From Subtercola sp. Z020 (lineage in GTDB: Bacteria > Actinomycetota > Actinomycetes > Actinomycetales > Microbacteriaceae), in the NCBI RefSeq assembly GCF_002931235.1, contig NZ_PSTT01000009.1, positions 62,001 to 126,000 of the forward strand: a DNA stretch of 64,000 nucleotides, written 5' to 3'. Made by a program: the position numbers and the translations under genes. Below the pieces are notes generated by a model. That model was not told where the DNA came from. It did not search any database and worked only from the letters and a program-made list of their open reading frames with translations. How positions within the stretch are numbered: position 1 is the stretch's first letter; every line of letters begins with the position of its first letter. Positions 8,251 through 16,382 of the stretch are shown here, in pieces.

Positions 8251-9051
8251 CTAGAGGTCGCCCCGCGAGGGCGCCAGCGCCACCCGGACCCGGTCGGAGC
8301 GCTGGCGCCCGTGGTACAGCATGACCACGGTGCCGCCGGGCTCGCGCACGGTGGTCTCGATGAAGAGGAGCGGCGTGCCGACCTCGGTCGAGAGCAGTTC
8401 GGCGGCAGACAGGTCGGCCGAGATGGCACTGATCTGCCGGTCGGCCGTGAGGTTCTGGTGCCCGAAGCGGCTCTCGAGAATGTCGAACACGTCGTCGTTC
8501 GCGTCGGCGCGATCGAAGGCGTCGCCCGGGCGGAGGGGCAGGTAGTAGGTGCGCAGGGAGCCCGGGCGGCCCTTGTAGAGGATGACCCGCTCGAAGACGG
8601 CCATCCGGTCGACGCTCTCGTCGAATGAGGCCGCCATCGGGGTCGGCACCGCGCTCGTCTCCCGCCAGCCGATCAGCACGTAGTCGTGGTCGACCGGCGG
8701 CGGGTCGATCTTCAGCTGGTCGAGCAGGCGGTCCGTTCGCCAGGTCAGCGGCCGGGCGTTGGCGTAGGTGCCCTGGCCAGCGGTGCGGCCGATCGTGTTC
8801 TCCTGCACGAGCATCTGCATGGCGATGCGTGCGGTGTTGCGGGTGCAGGAGAACTCCCGGGCGATCTGCTCGTCGCTCGGCAGCCGCTCGCCGCTCGCGG
8901 CCGACGACAGCAGGAAGGCCGAGATCAGGTCGCGCAGGCGCCGCGCCTCATCCTGTCGCCGGTGCTGGCCGAGGTCGAGGATCTTGTCGTCGGTGAAACT
9001 GCGGCGGCGCGCGGGATGAGCGCGGTCTGCGCTGCGGTTCTCGGGGCTCAC
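8251..9051 (-). CDS. GntR-family transcriptional regulator, HutC/UTRA type
   Basis: Residues ~30-100 form a winged helix (LPSDEQIAREFSCTRNTARI, then a GQGTY wing). Residues ~115-266 resemble a UTRA ligand-binding domain (VFERVILYKGRPGSLRTYY, then TPLLFIETTVREPGG). The start is GTG. It is the last gene of the minus-strand operon with the two LLM monooxygenases, 12 bp downstream of the second. The likely ligand is a substrate or intermediate of that pathway, and the palindrome at 6802-6831 is its best candidate operator here. Confidence 0.88.
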   Translation of the reverse strand: MSPENRSADRAHPARRRSFTDDKILDLGQHRRQDEARRLRDLISAFLLSSAASGERLPSDEQIAREFSCTRNTARIAMQMLVQENTIGRTAGQGTYANARPLTWRTDRLLDQLKIDPPPVDHDYVLIGWRETSAVPTPMAASFDESVDRMAVFERVILYKGRPGSLRTYYLPLRPGDAFDRADANDDVFDILESRFGHQNLTADRQISAISADLSAAELLSTEVGTPLLFIETTVREPGGTVVMLYHGRQRSDRVRVALAPSRGDL

Positions 9052-9063
9052 GGTCTCAGGCTC

Positions 9064-10410
9064 TCATGCGAAGGCGGGCACTCCGAGGGTGTCGCGGAGC
9101 GTGGTGCCGTCGTACCGCGTGCGGAACCGGCCGCGCCGCTGCAGTTCGGGCACCAGCAGGCCGACCACGTCGATCAGGTCGCGCGGCGTCACCTGGGGGT
9201 GAGCGATCATGAACCCGCCCCGGCTGCCGGTGGACTCGTAGGACTCCTCGAGGTAGTCGGCCACCTCTGCCGCGCTGCCGGCGACGGTGTGTTCGTAGCC
9301 GGTGGCCACCTTCCAGAGCGCGTCGAAGAACTCCTCACGGCTGAGTTCGGTGTCGGCGCCGTGTTCGTTGACGAGGTCGCGAAAGCCCATCGGGCTGGCC
9401 TGCTTCGCGATGACCTCTGCCTGCAGTTCGGCGAGGGTGAAGCGGGCGGGCAGCTGGGCGAAGTCGTAGCCGGTGTTGTGGGCGAACTGCGCGGCCGACG
9501 CCTCCGGCGGCAGCAGGTCGGCGAGTTGCTCCTTGCGTCGGCGTGCGTCGTCGGGTGTGTCTCCCACGATGAGGTGCAGGTCCCACAGAATGCCCACCCG
9601 GGAGGGATCCCGGCCCGCGGCCAGCAGCTCCTGGTCGAGCAGAGTGCGGTGCCGCACGCGGTCGGCCTCTGCGAAGGCGCCGCCGAACACCACGTCGGCG
9701 AATCCTGCTGAGGCACGGATGCCGCGGGGCGACCCGCCGGCCTGGATGAGCACGGGCGCCTGCTGGGGGCTCGGCACGGAGTTCAGCGGCCCGGCGACGG
9801 TGAAGAACTCCCCCTGGTGGTCGATGGCCCGAATGCTGCCGGGCTCGGCCACCATTCCGGTCTCGCGGTCCCACACGAAGGCGTCGCGGTCGACGCTCCG
9901 CCAGAGCTCCTGGCACACGGCCACGAACTCCTCCATGCGGCGGTAGCGCGCATCGTGCTCCATCAGTTCGTCGAAACCGTAGTTCGCGGCATCCGCCCCC
10001 CGACTCGACGTGACGACGTTGAAGGCCATGCGCCCCGCTGTCACGATGTCGAGCGAGTTGAGCAACCGCGAGACGTAGAACGGATGCATGAAGGTCGACG
10101 AGTAGGTCAGCCCGAATCCGATGTGCTCGGTCTGCTGCGCGAGGGCCGCGATGAACGGGCTCATGTCCTGGCGGGGAAAGCCGATGCCCCACTCCACGGC
10201 GGGGTCGATCGATGCGCCGTAGGTGGAGGGGATGCCCGTGCCGTCGCCGAAGAACACCATGTCGAGGCACCCGCGCTCCGCTGCGAGCAGCAGTTCGCGG
10301 TACATGCGCAGGTCGGGGAAGTCCCGGCCCGACCACGACCCGGGCAGCCGCCAGCGGCCCTGGTGGTGTGAGAACGACAGATCGAGGGCGAGACTCATCT
10401 GGTAGGGCAC
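9064..10410 (-). CDS. LLM-class flavin-dependent monooxygenase (NtaA/SnaA/DszA-like)
   Basis: This 448-residue protein is a bacterial-luciferase TIM barrel of the NtaA subfamily. It has the FFGDGTG strand, the AALAQQTEHIGFG segment, GRMAFNVVTS and the GGSPRGIRASAGFADVVF phosphate-binding stretch. Such enzymes use reduced FMN from a separate reductase to oxygenate C-N or C-S substrates such as nitrilotriacetate or dibenzothiophene sulfone. GTG at 10410 is chosen because GAAGAG lies 6 nt before it and it follows the upstream stop by 2 nt. No flavin reductase gene is seen in the window. Confidence 0.88.
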   Translation of the reverse strand: MPYQMSLALDLSFSHHQGRWRLPGSWSGRDFPDLRMYRELLLAAERGCLDMVFFGDGTGIPSTYGASIDPAVEWGIGFPRQDMSPFIAALAQQTEHIGFGLTYSSTFMHPFYVSRLLNSLDIVTAGRMAFNVVTSSRGADAANYGFDELMEHDARYRRMEEFVAVCQELWRSVDRDAFVWDRETGMVAEPGSIRAIDHQGEFFTVAGPLNSVPSPQQAPVLIQAGGSPRGIRASAGFADVVFGGAFAEADRVRHRTLLDQELLAAGRDPSRVGILWDLHLIVGDTPDDARRRKEQLADLLPPEASAAQFAHNTGYDFAQLPARFTLAELQAEVIAKQASPMGFRDLVNEHGADTELSREEFFDALWKVATGYEHTVAGSAAEVADYLEESYESTGSRGGFMIAHPQVTPRDLIDVVGLLVPELQRRGRFRTRYDGTTLRDTLGVPAFA

Positions 10411-10412
10411 GG

Positions 10413-11486
10413 TCAGCTCTTCTCTGGAATGGCCACGTGGTCGAGCAGGGGCATGACCTCGGTGCCGAAACGCTCCAGGCCCTCGGTGAAGTCGTCGAAG
10501 GTCAACATGATGCCGGCGGTGCCGTCGACGGCGGCGATCGCATTGAGGTGATCGGCAATGGTCTGCGGTGAACCGACCAGCGCACTGCCGCCGTAGAACG
10601 GCGAGACATCGGCGCGGTGGCTCTCGGCGACGGCGGCGCTCGAGCCGTCTTTCGCCGTGTCGTTGGAGTACTCGCCCACCATGGTGGCGACAGCCTGCAG
10701 GTCGGTGCCCGCCTGGTAGAGCTCGGCCTTGCGTCTCGCGTCGGCATCCGTGTCGCCGATCACCAGCAGCGAGGTCGCGAACGAGCCGGGAACGCGGCCG
10801 AGGTTCTCGCTCTCTGCGGCCAGGTGAGCGTTCGACCGTGCGACGGATGCCGCGTCGCCACCGGCGCCGAAGTGGTAGTCGGCGAACTCGGCGACGAAAC
10901 GGCGACCGCGCGGCGACGAACCGGCGGAGATGAGGTCGATGTGACCGACCGGGGTGGGCAGCACTTCGCAGTCCTCGATGTCGAAGTGCTCGCCGTGGAA
11001 CGTGACCCGGCCCGTCTCCCACGCGGTGAGCAGAATCTGCGTGAACTCGGTGAGGTAGTCGTAGCGGTAGCCGTAGTACGCATCCCCGGGCCACGCGCCC
11101 ATCTGCGCGTATTCGCTGCGGTTCCAGCCCGCGATGAGGTTCAGGCCGAAGCGACCGCCCGACATCTCGTCGATGAGCTGCGCCATCTTGGCCACGACGA
11201 TCGGGTTGTAGCTCAGCGGCGACACCGTGGCGTAGAGCTTGATGCGCGAGGTGAGCGGTGCGAGCCCGGCCATCAGGGTCATCGGGTCGATGGTGCTGTT
11301 CCAGTGCTGGGTCTCGCCGCCGAAGCCGCGGTACTTCAGCATCGCGAGGGCGAAGTCGAGGCCGTAGTGCTCGGCCCGCTCGACGATGCTGCGCTGCAGG
11401 GCGAACGTCGGCTCGTACTGCGGCGACGTCGTGGAGAGAATCCAGCCGTTGTTGCCGACCGGCAGAAAGACTCCGTAGCTGACCAT
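10413..11486 (-). CDS. LLM-class flavin-dependent monooxygenase (SsuD-like)
   Basis: The 357-residue luciferase-like protein has the N-terminal strand MVSYGVFLPVGNNGW, the GGETQHWNSTIDP segment, SGGRFGLNLIAGW and the AGSSPRGRRFVAEF cofactor region, as in alkanesulfonate or pyrimidine (RutA-like) monooxygenases. The start at 11486 has GGA 8 nt upstream and gives a normal family length; the open frame continues upstream but carries no family sequence. It is paired with a second, distant LLM enzyme, so two successive oxygenations or a two-substrate pathway are possible. Confidence 0.88.
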   Translation of the reverse strand: MVSYGVFLPVGNNGWILSTTSPQYEPTFALQRSIVERAEHYGLDFALAMLKYRGFGGETQHWNSTIDPMTLMAGLAPLTSRIKLYATVSPLSYNPIVVAKMAQLIDEMSGGRFGLNLIAGWNRSEYAQMGAWPGDAYYGYRYDYLTEFTQILLTAWETGRVTFHGEHFDIEDCEVLPTPVGHIDLISAGSSPRGRRFVAEFADYHFGAGGDAASVARSNAHLAAESENLGRVPGSFATSLLVIGDTDADARRKAELYQAGTDLQAVATMVGEYSNDTAKDGSSAAVAESHRADVSPFYGGSALVGSPQTIADHLNAIAAVDGTAGIMLTFDDFTEGLERFGTEVMPLLDHVAIPEKS

Positions 11487-11532
11487 GTGCTGTTCCGATC
11501 GAGAGAGGGTGGAGGGGGCGGACTCGCGAGCC

Positions 11533-13212
11533 CTAGTGGGTGTCGAAGACGCGCTGGTAGTCGGCGACCTTCGCGCGGATGGCGTCGAGCTCGACCGGAG
11601 TGGGCGCATCCGCGTCGACCGGAAGCGGGAGGGTGCCAAACTTCAGCAGGCTCGCCATCAGCAGGATGCGGGCCTTCGGCGCCGACAGGTTGCTGCCGCG
11701 GATGAGCAGGCCGCCCATCGTCGACTGCCCGAACGCGTATCCGCCGCCGCCCCGGCCGACCGCGACCACCGGCATGCCCCGGAACACGCCGCGGAGCAGG
11801 GCCGCCGCCATGGATTCGTAGACCCCGCCGTAGGGCGCCGACCCCTCGGCGACCATCCCGGCGAGGGGGTGGTCGCGGAGGTTCTTCTCGATGCGGGCGA
11901 GAATCTCGACCTCGCTGGCGGCGCTGTCGGTGAAGTCGTCCTGCCCGTAGTTCACGTAGCGGGCGATGGTCACCTTGGGCATCGACTCGGGTCGGAGGTG
12001 GCCGGCCTCTGTGAGTGTCTGCACCGGTTCGCCGCCGAGGCCGGGCACCGAGGAGGGCAGTGCTGAGAGGGTCAGCTCCGAGGTGTGCGTGTGCCGGGCC
12101 ACCGGGAGGAACGAGAGCACCGGCTGCTCGACGGTGTTGCCGACGATTCCGCCGTGGCCGCCGTAGGCGACGTATCCGCCCGGTCGCGCATCGGCCTTCT
12201 GCACCTCGCGGGCCGTGAAGACCTGGCCGTTCTGGATCATGACGGCGCCCACCCGGTCGTGACCCGAGGCATCCGCCCACACCCGGGAGGCGATGTACGT
12301 GGCGGACTGCACCAGGTTGTGGTCGCCGTCGTTGCCGAAGACCCCGTGGCCGTACTGCGAGCAGTTGCCGATCAGGGGCTTCGTGGTGCCAATCACGAGG
12401 TTCAGCCAGTAGATCGTCTCTTCGGTGGTCGGGCTGCCCTCCAGCCAGATCGCGCCGTCGTACTCCCCCGCGGCGAGGGTGTCTGCGACGATGTTGGTGA
12501 GCGCCGCGAGGGTCGGCAACGCCGGTTCCTGCCGCATCGGCATGTAGGGGAAGAAGTGCTCCCCGAGAACCTCGGCTGCGAGATCGCCGGGCTCGCCCCG
12601 GTGGCCGGGTGGGGTCGGGGTGTCGGTGCGCTCGGCGGCCGGCTGGCCCTGGGTGTAGCCACCGGATGGCGCGGCCCGCACGAAGTCGAAGTCGGCGAGG
12701 GACGAGAGCAGGTTGTTGCCGCCGTAACCGTCGAGCCCGAAGTGGTCGATCTCCTCGACGATGCGGGAGGCATCGGGGTAGAACAGCTGCCGTGCGTGGC
12801 CCGCATCGTCGAAGGGGCCGTTCCACGGCTCGCCGTTGGCCTGGGTCGCCGCGTAGGGCAGGGGGTACGGGCCGTTCGAGGGGTCGAGGGTCACCTCGTA
12901 GACGGGCGTGCCGCCGGGCACCTCCTCGGCGCTGAAGGCTCCGGTGTCGGGATGCAGCCAGCCGTCGACCGGGCCGTACAGCTCGCGCGCATCGCGTTCG
13001 AGGGGATGCGCGGAATAGGCCTCGACGAACGCGGTGACCGGGGCGGCGAGCCGCTGGGCCCGCAGCGACTCGGGGAGGGTCTCATCGGCCCCGGCGAGAT
13101 CGCGCTGCCGACGCACGGACTGGCTCGTGCAGAGCGCGGCACTGTTCTGGATCGTGGCCCGGGGGCCGGAGAAGACGACGATGCGGGCGCGCGGCGCGGG
13201 GAGGGAAGCCAT
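11533..13212 (-). CDS. Asparaginase/glutaminase-fold protein with altered catalytic motif
   Basis: Several type I/II L-asparaginase signatures are recognisable: the N-terminal strand with Thr20 (GPRATIQN, in place of TGGTI), GSPTTEET at 259-266 (in place of GTDTMEET), NDGDHNL, and FTAREVQK with the conserved lysine. The protein is 559 residues, against about 330 for the family, with roughly 170 extra residues between the first two motifs. The canonical Thr-Asp pair reads Ser-Pro, so the usual Thr-Lys-Asp triad is not intact. It heads the LLM operon. An amide- or imide-opening hydrolase is possible, but the reaction is not established. Confidence 0.75.
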   Translation of the reverse strand: MASLPAPRARIVVFSGPRATIQNSAALCTSQSVRRQRDLAGADETLPESLRAQRLAAPVTAFVEAYSAHPLERDARELYGPVDGWLHPDTGAFSAEEVPGGTPVYEVTLDPSNGPYPLPYAATQANGEPWNGPFDDAGHARQLFYPDASRIVEEIDHFGLDGYGGNNLLSSLADFDFVRAAPSGGYTQGQPAAERTDTPTPPGHRGEPGDLAAEVLGEHFFPYMPMRQEPALPTLAALTNIVADTLAAGEYDGAIWLEGSPTTEETIYWLNLVIGTTKPLIGNCSQYGHGVFGNDGDHNLVQSATYIASRVWADASGHDRVGAVMIQNGQVFTAREVQKADARPGGYVAYGGHGGIVGNTVEQPVLSFLPVARHTHTSELTLSALPSSVPGLGGEPVQTLTEAGHLRPESMPKVTIARYVNYGQDDFTDSAASEVEILARIEKNLRDHPLAGMVAEGSAPYGGVYESMAAALLRGVFRGMPVVAVGRGGGGYAFGQSTMGGLLIRGSNLSAPKARILLMASLLKFGTLPLPVDADAPTPVELDAIRAKVADYQRVFDTH

Positions 13213-13286
13213 GGGCCGAGCGTAGGTGGCGCCTGTTTCCCCCTCGTTGCGGCAATGTGATCACCGCGCTTCGCCACCACGGGCTG

Positions 13287-13316
13287 GCACAGAACCCCGG
13301 AACACCGGGGCTGTGC
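13287..13316. repeat. Strong hairpin between two divergent promoters
   Basis: Arms GCACAG and CCCCGG pair with CCGGGG and CTGTGC around an AACA loop, giving a 12-bp stem with a 2-nt bulge. The element lies between the asparaginase-like gene (minus) and the exporter promoter (plus). No T-run follows on either strand, so a simple terminator is not evident. Confidence 0.6.
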
Positions 13317-13353
13317 TCCTGGCCGCGCCGGTGCGCGCCGACGCGGCCGGTAC

Positions 13354-13382
13354 TTGACATCAGGCAAGTATCGGAGGATACT
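13354..13382 (+). promoter_or_regulatory. Consensus promoter of the DHA2 exporter gene
   Basis: A perfect -35 TTGACA (13354-13359) is followed by a 17-bp spacer and a -10 GATACT (13377-13382). Transcription would start near 13389, inside the adjacent palindrome. Within the promoter are two more inverted repeats: ACTTG/CAAGT (13352-13369) and AGTATC/GATACT (13367-13382). Confidence 0.75.
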
Positions 13383-13395
13383 TGACTTTAGTCAA
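13382..13395. promoter_or_regulatory. TTGAC-tttA-GTCAA operator (MarR-type)
   Basis: A perfect 5-bp inverted repeat with a 4-bp spacer overlaps the end of the -10 box and the predicted start site. Such CTTGAC..GTCAAG palindromes are typical targets of MarR-family repressors controlling drug exporters. No MarR gene is in the window, so the repressor would act from elsewhere. Confidence 0.65.
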
Positions 13396-13446
13396 CCATC
13401 TTCCCGGGTGCAGCGTGGCATCCCCTCTTCTCCCAGGAGACCCTCC

Positions 13447-15216
13447 ATGTCACACTCAGCGACCGATGTCGCCCCTCGCGCCGGCGACGCCGCCCCCGCT
13501 TCGATGACCCACCGGCAGGTACTCGAGGCGCTGTCGGGCCTGCTGCTCGGAATGTTCGTCGCGATCCTCGCCTCGACCGTCGTCAGCACCTCCCTGCCCC
13601 GCATCATCTCCGACCTCGGCGGCGACGAAGGCGCGTACACTTGGGTGGTCACGTCGACCCTGCTCGCCACGACGGTCTCCACGCCGATCTGGGGCAAGCT
13701 CGCCGACCTCTTCAACCGCAAGCTGCTCATCCAGCTCTCGCTGGTCATCTTCGTGCTCGGTTCCGCTGCGGCCGGCTTCTCGGAGAACACCGGCACCCTG
13801 ATCACCTTCCGGGTCGTGCAGGGCCTCGGTGCAGGCGGGCTCACGGCTCTCAGCCAGATCATCCTCGCCGACATCATCAGCCCGCGCGAGCGAGGCCGGT
13901 ACGGCGGGTACTTCGGTGCCGTCATGGCCGTCGGAACCGTGGGTGGCCCGCTGATCGGTGGGCTGCTCACCGACAGTCTCGGCTGGCGGTGGAACTTCTT
14001 CGTGGGCGTGCCGTTCGCGGTCGCTGCGATCATCCTGCTGCAGGTCACTCTGAAGCTGCGCACCCTTCGCAAGCGGAAGGTGTCGATCGACTATCTCGGC
14101 ATCGCCACCATCGGCGGCGGCGTCTCGCTGCTGCTGATCTGGGTCACCCTGGCGGGCAAGAACTTCGACTGGATCTCGCCGACGTCACTCATCATGGTGA
14201 TCGGCGCGGCCATTCTGCTGGTGGCGACGGTCTTCGTGGAGCTCCGGGCGAAAGAACCGATCATCCCGATGACGCTGTTCAAGAACCGCACCTTCACGTT
14301 CTCGGTCATCGGCTCGATCTCGGTCGGCATCGCGATGTTCGGGGCGACCGTCTACCTCGCCCAGTACATGCAGCTCGCCCGCGGTGCGACGCCGACGCAG
14401 TCGGGGCTGCTGACCATCCCGATGATCGCCGGCCTGCTGCTCTCGTCGACCTTCGGCGGCATTCTGATCACCCGCACCGGCAAGTGGAAGCCGATCATGC
14501 TCGTCGGCTCGATCGCCCTGGTCGTCGGCCTGGCCCTCATGGGAACCATCCAGTACGACACTCCCTACGGCCTCGTCGCGGTCTTCATGTTCGTCACGGG
14601 AGCCGGAGTCGGGTCGGTGATGCAGAACCTCGTGCTGGTGGTGCAGAACACCACGGAGCCCCGCAACATCGGTGCGGCCAGTGCCGGTATCGCGTTCTTC
14701 CGCTCCCTCGGCGGCGCACTCGGCGTCTCGGTGCTCGGCACGGTGCTCGGCAACCGGGTGACCACCCTGATCGGCGACCGGCAAATCGACCTGGGCAAGG
14801 CCATCGCCGCGCTCGGCGACAAGGGTGCGGCGGTCGCGAAGGAGCTCGCGAGCGGTACGATCCCGGCCGTCAGCAGCCTGCCCGACGGTGTTCGCCAGAT
14901 CATCGAGTCCGCCTATGGTCAGGCGGTGGCGAACATCTTCCTGATCGCCGCACCGATCGCCATCCTGCTCGTTCTCGCCGTCATCTTCATGCCCAACAAG
15001 CCCCTCACCACCAAGACCGTCGCCGAGCGCGACACCGACGGGGGAGCCCTCGGCGGGGCGGCGGAAGACGTCGCCGGTGTCGGCTCGGTCGACGTCAGAG
15101 GTGCCGCAGCGGGCGACGTCGCAGCCGGCGCGGCCGCAGCAGACGACGACGCGACCGCAGCAGACGCCGTCGGCGCGGGCCTCAGACGGCGCGGCCGCGA
15201 CGGAGTGCCGCGATGA
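13447..15216 (+). CDS. DHA2-family (EmrB/QacA) multidrug efflux MFS transporter
   Basis: The 589-residue protein has about 14 hydrophobic segments, the motif-C-like RVVQGLGAGGL, GWRWNFF after helix 6, and FFRSLGGALGVS late in the protein, all typical of the drug:H+ antiporter-2 family. It ends in a ~60-residue Ala/Asp-rich hydrophilic tail after VIFMPNKPL. AGGAG lies 8 nt upstream of the ATG at 13447; an earlier in-frame ATG at 13354 falls inside the promoter and is rejected. Its 3' end overlaps the convergent sugar-kinase gene by 35 bp. The exported compound is unknown. Confidence 0.92.
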   Translation: MSHSATDVAPRAGDAAPASMTHRQVLEALSGLLLGMFVAILASTVVSTSLPRIISDLGGDEGAYTWVVTSTLLATTVSTPIWGKLADLFNRKLLIQLSLVIFVLGSAAAGFSENTGTLITFRVVQGLGAGGLTALSQIILADIISPRERGRYGGYFGAVMAVGTVGGPLIGGLLTDSLGWRWNFFVGVPFAVAAIILLQVTLKLRTLRKRKVSIDYLGIATIGGGVSLLLIWVTLAGKNFDWISPTSLIMVIGAAILLVATVFVELRAKEPIIPMTLFKNRTFTFSVIGSISVGIAMFGATVYLAQYMQLARGATPTQSGLLTIPMIAGLLLSSTFGGILITRTGKWKPIMLVGSIALVVGLALMGTIQYDTPYGLVAVFMFVTGAGVGSVMQNLVLVVQNTTEPRNIGAASAGIAFFRSLGGALGVSVLGTVLGNRVTTLIGDRQIDLGKAIAALGDKGAAVAKELASGTIPAVSSLPDGVRQIIESAYGQAVANIFLIAAPIAILLVLAVIFMPNKPLTTKTVAERDTDGGALGGAAEDVAGVGSVDVRGAAAGDVAAGAAAADDDATAADAVGAGLRRRGRDGVPR

Positions 15217-16378
15217 ACCCACCCACGAACGAGTCGCCGAGACCGATCGTGGTGGGTGAGGTGTCGTCGAGCAGGAAGGCCGGGATGCAGACGGCGTCGG
15301 GCATCGAGAGGCGGAGCCCCGCCGCCACCCGGGCGCCCGCCGGGTTCAGGCGCTCGGCGGCCATCCCCTCGTAGTCGGCCAGCGTGAACCCGTCGCCGAA
15401 CCGGTAGCGGGTGCTGGCCATCAGGATGCCGCCGAGCAGCGCCTCGCGGTAGCGCCCGGCGTCGGGGCCCAGCACCACCGACCACAGCGAGGTGTGCACG
15501 ACCAGGTGGCGGGCCGGAACCAGCCGCCGGATGTCGGCCAGGGCCTGCTCGACGGCAGGGGTGTCGAGCAGGTCGACCGCCCTGCCGAGGTGGTTCTCGA
15601 GTTCGTCTTCGTTCATCGAGTAGACGTCGACACGCCCGAGCAGTGCCGCGAGCACCCGCGGCACGAACTCCGGCCGGTGGAAGCCCGAGTCTTCGTAGAA
15701 CACGGTCGCCCCGGGCGGCAGGCAGTCGAGGGCGTCGCACAACTGGTGCAGGCGCTCGTCGAGGGCCCGGGCATCCTGCATCGAATTGAAACCCGAGACG
15801 AGAAAGAGCGACGCCGATGCCAGCGCCGCGGGCAGCTCGGGGCTCAGCTGCAACATCTGGTTGGGCGGGTCGTTCGAGTAGATCAACCGGTTGGCGTGCG
15901 CGGCGGTCAGCAGCACGTCGCCGACCCGCACCGTCGCCCCGACGGGGAACTGGATGATCAGGTGCGGGTCTGTGGTGTCGTGCGGTGCGCTGCTGATGTG
16001 GCTGCTGCCGGGCGGCAGGAGCCGGCGCACGTGGTCGTCGATGCTCACCAGGTGCAGCGTGCTCGTCACGCCGAGCACCTCCATGGCCAGGGCCGCCCGA
16101 ACCCCCGTGCCCCCCAGCGTGATGCGGCTGGTGAAGCGGGCGGCGAAGGCCTCGACGATGCCGGAGGAGGCGACGAAGCGCTCCCCTCCGGCACCGGTGC
16201 TGAGAAAGCCCAGCACCGAGACCACCAGGTCCCGTTCGGTGGCGATCGGATGCCGCGTGCTGAGCTCCGAGACCGCGATGCCGTAGTGCGCGGCGAGGTC
16301 TTCGAGCACGGTCGAGTCCCAGTCGATCTCGTAGTCGACGGTGCCGCCGAGGCCCAGCACGGTTTCGGAGTTCAGCAT
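15182..16378 (-). CDS. ADP-dependent sugar kinase (ADP-phosphofructokinase/glucokinase family)
   Basis: The 398-residue protein has the ADP-GK/PFK family landmarks: GLGGTVDYEI at the N-terminus, the ANRLIYSNDPPNQML segment, LVSGFNSMQD, SMNEDELENHLG and the catalytic GLGDSF (Asp382). These enzymes phosphorylate a sugar or sugar phosphate using ADP as donor, and are best known from archaea. It sits 4 bp downstream of the class II aldolase gene, so its product probably feeds the aldolase. The ATG at 16378 has only a weak ribosome site. ADP use is known for the family and not proved by the sequence; ATP-using members could exist. Confidence 0.85.
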   Translation of the reverse strand: MLNSETVLGLGGTVDYEIDWDSTVLEDLAAHYGIAVSELSTRHPIATERDLVVSVLGFLSTGAGGERFVASSGIVEAFAARFTSRITLGGTGVRAALAMEVLGVTSTLHLVSIDDHVRRLLPPGSSHISSAPHDTTDPHLIIQFPVGATVRVGDVLLTAAHANRLIYSNDPPNQMLQLSPELPAALASASLFLVSGFNSMQDARALDERLHQLCDALDCLPPGATVFYEDSGFHRPEFVPRVLAALLGRVDVYSMNEDELENHLGRAVDLLDTPAVEQALADIRRLVPARHLVVHTSLWSVVLGPDAGRYREALLGGILMASTRYRFGDGFTLADYEGMAAERLNPAGARVAAGLRLSMPDAVCIPAFLLDDTSPTTIGLGDSFVGGFIAALRRGRAV

Positions 16379-16382
16379 GGGA

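Noticed and set aside
10411-11094. Extension of the NtaA-like monooxygenase frame to 676 codons
   Set aside because: The upstream part overlaps the well-supported SsuD-like gene in another frame and has no family sequence.
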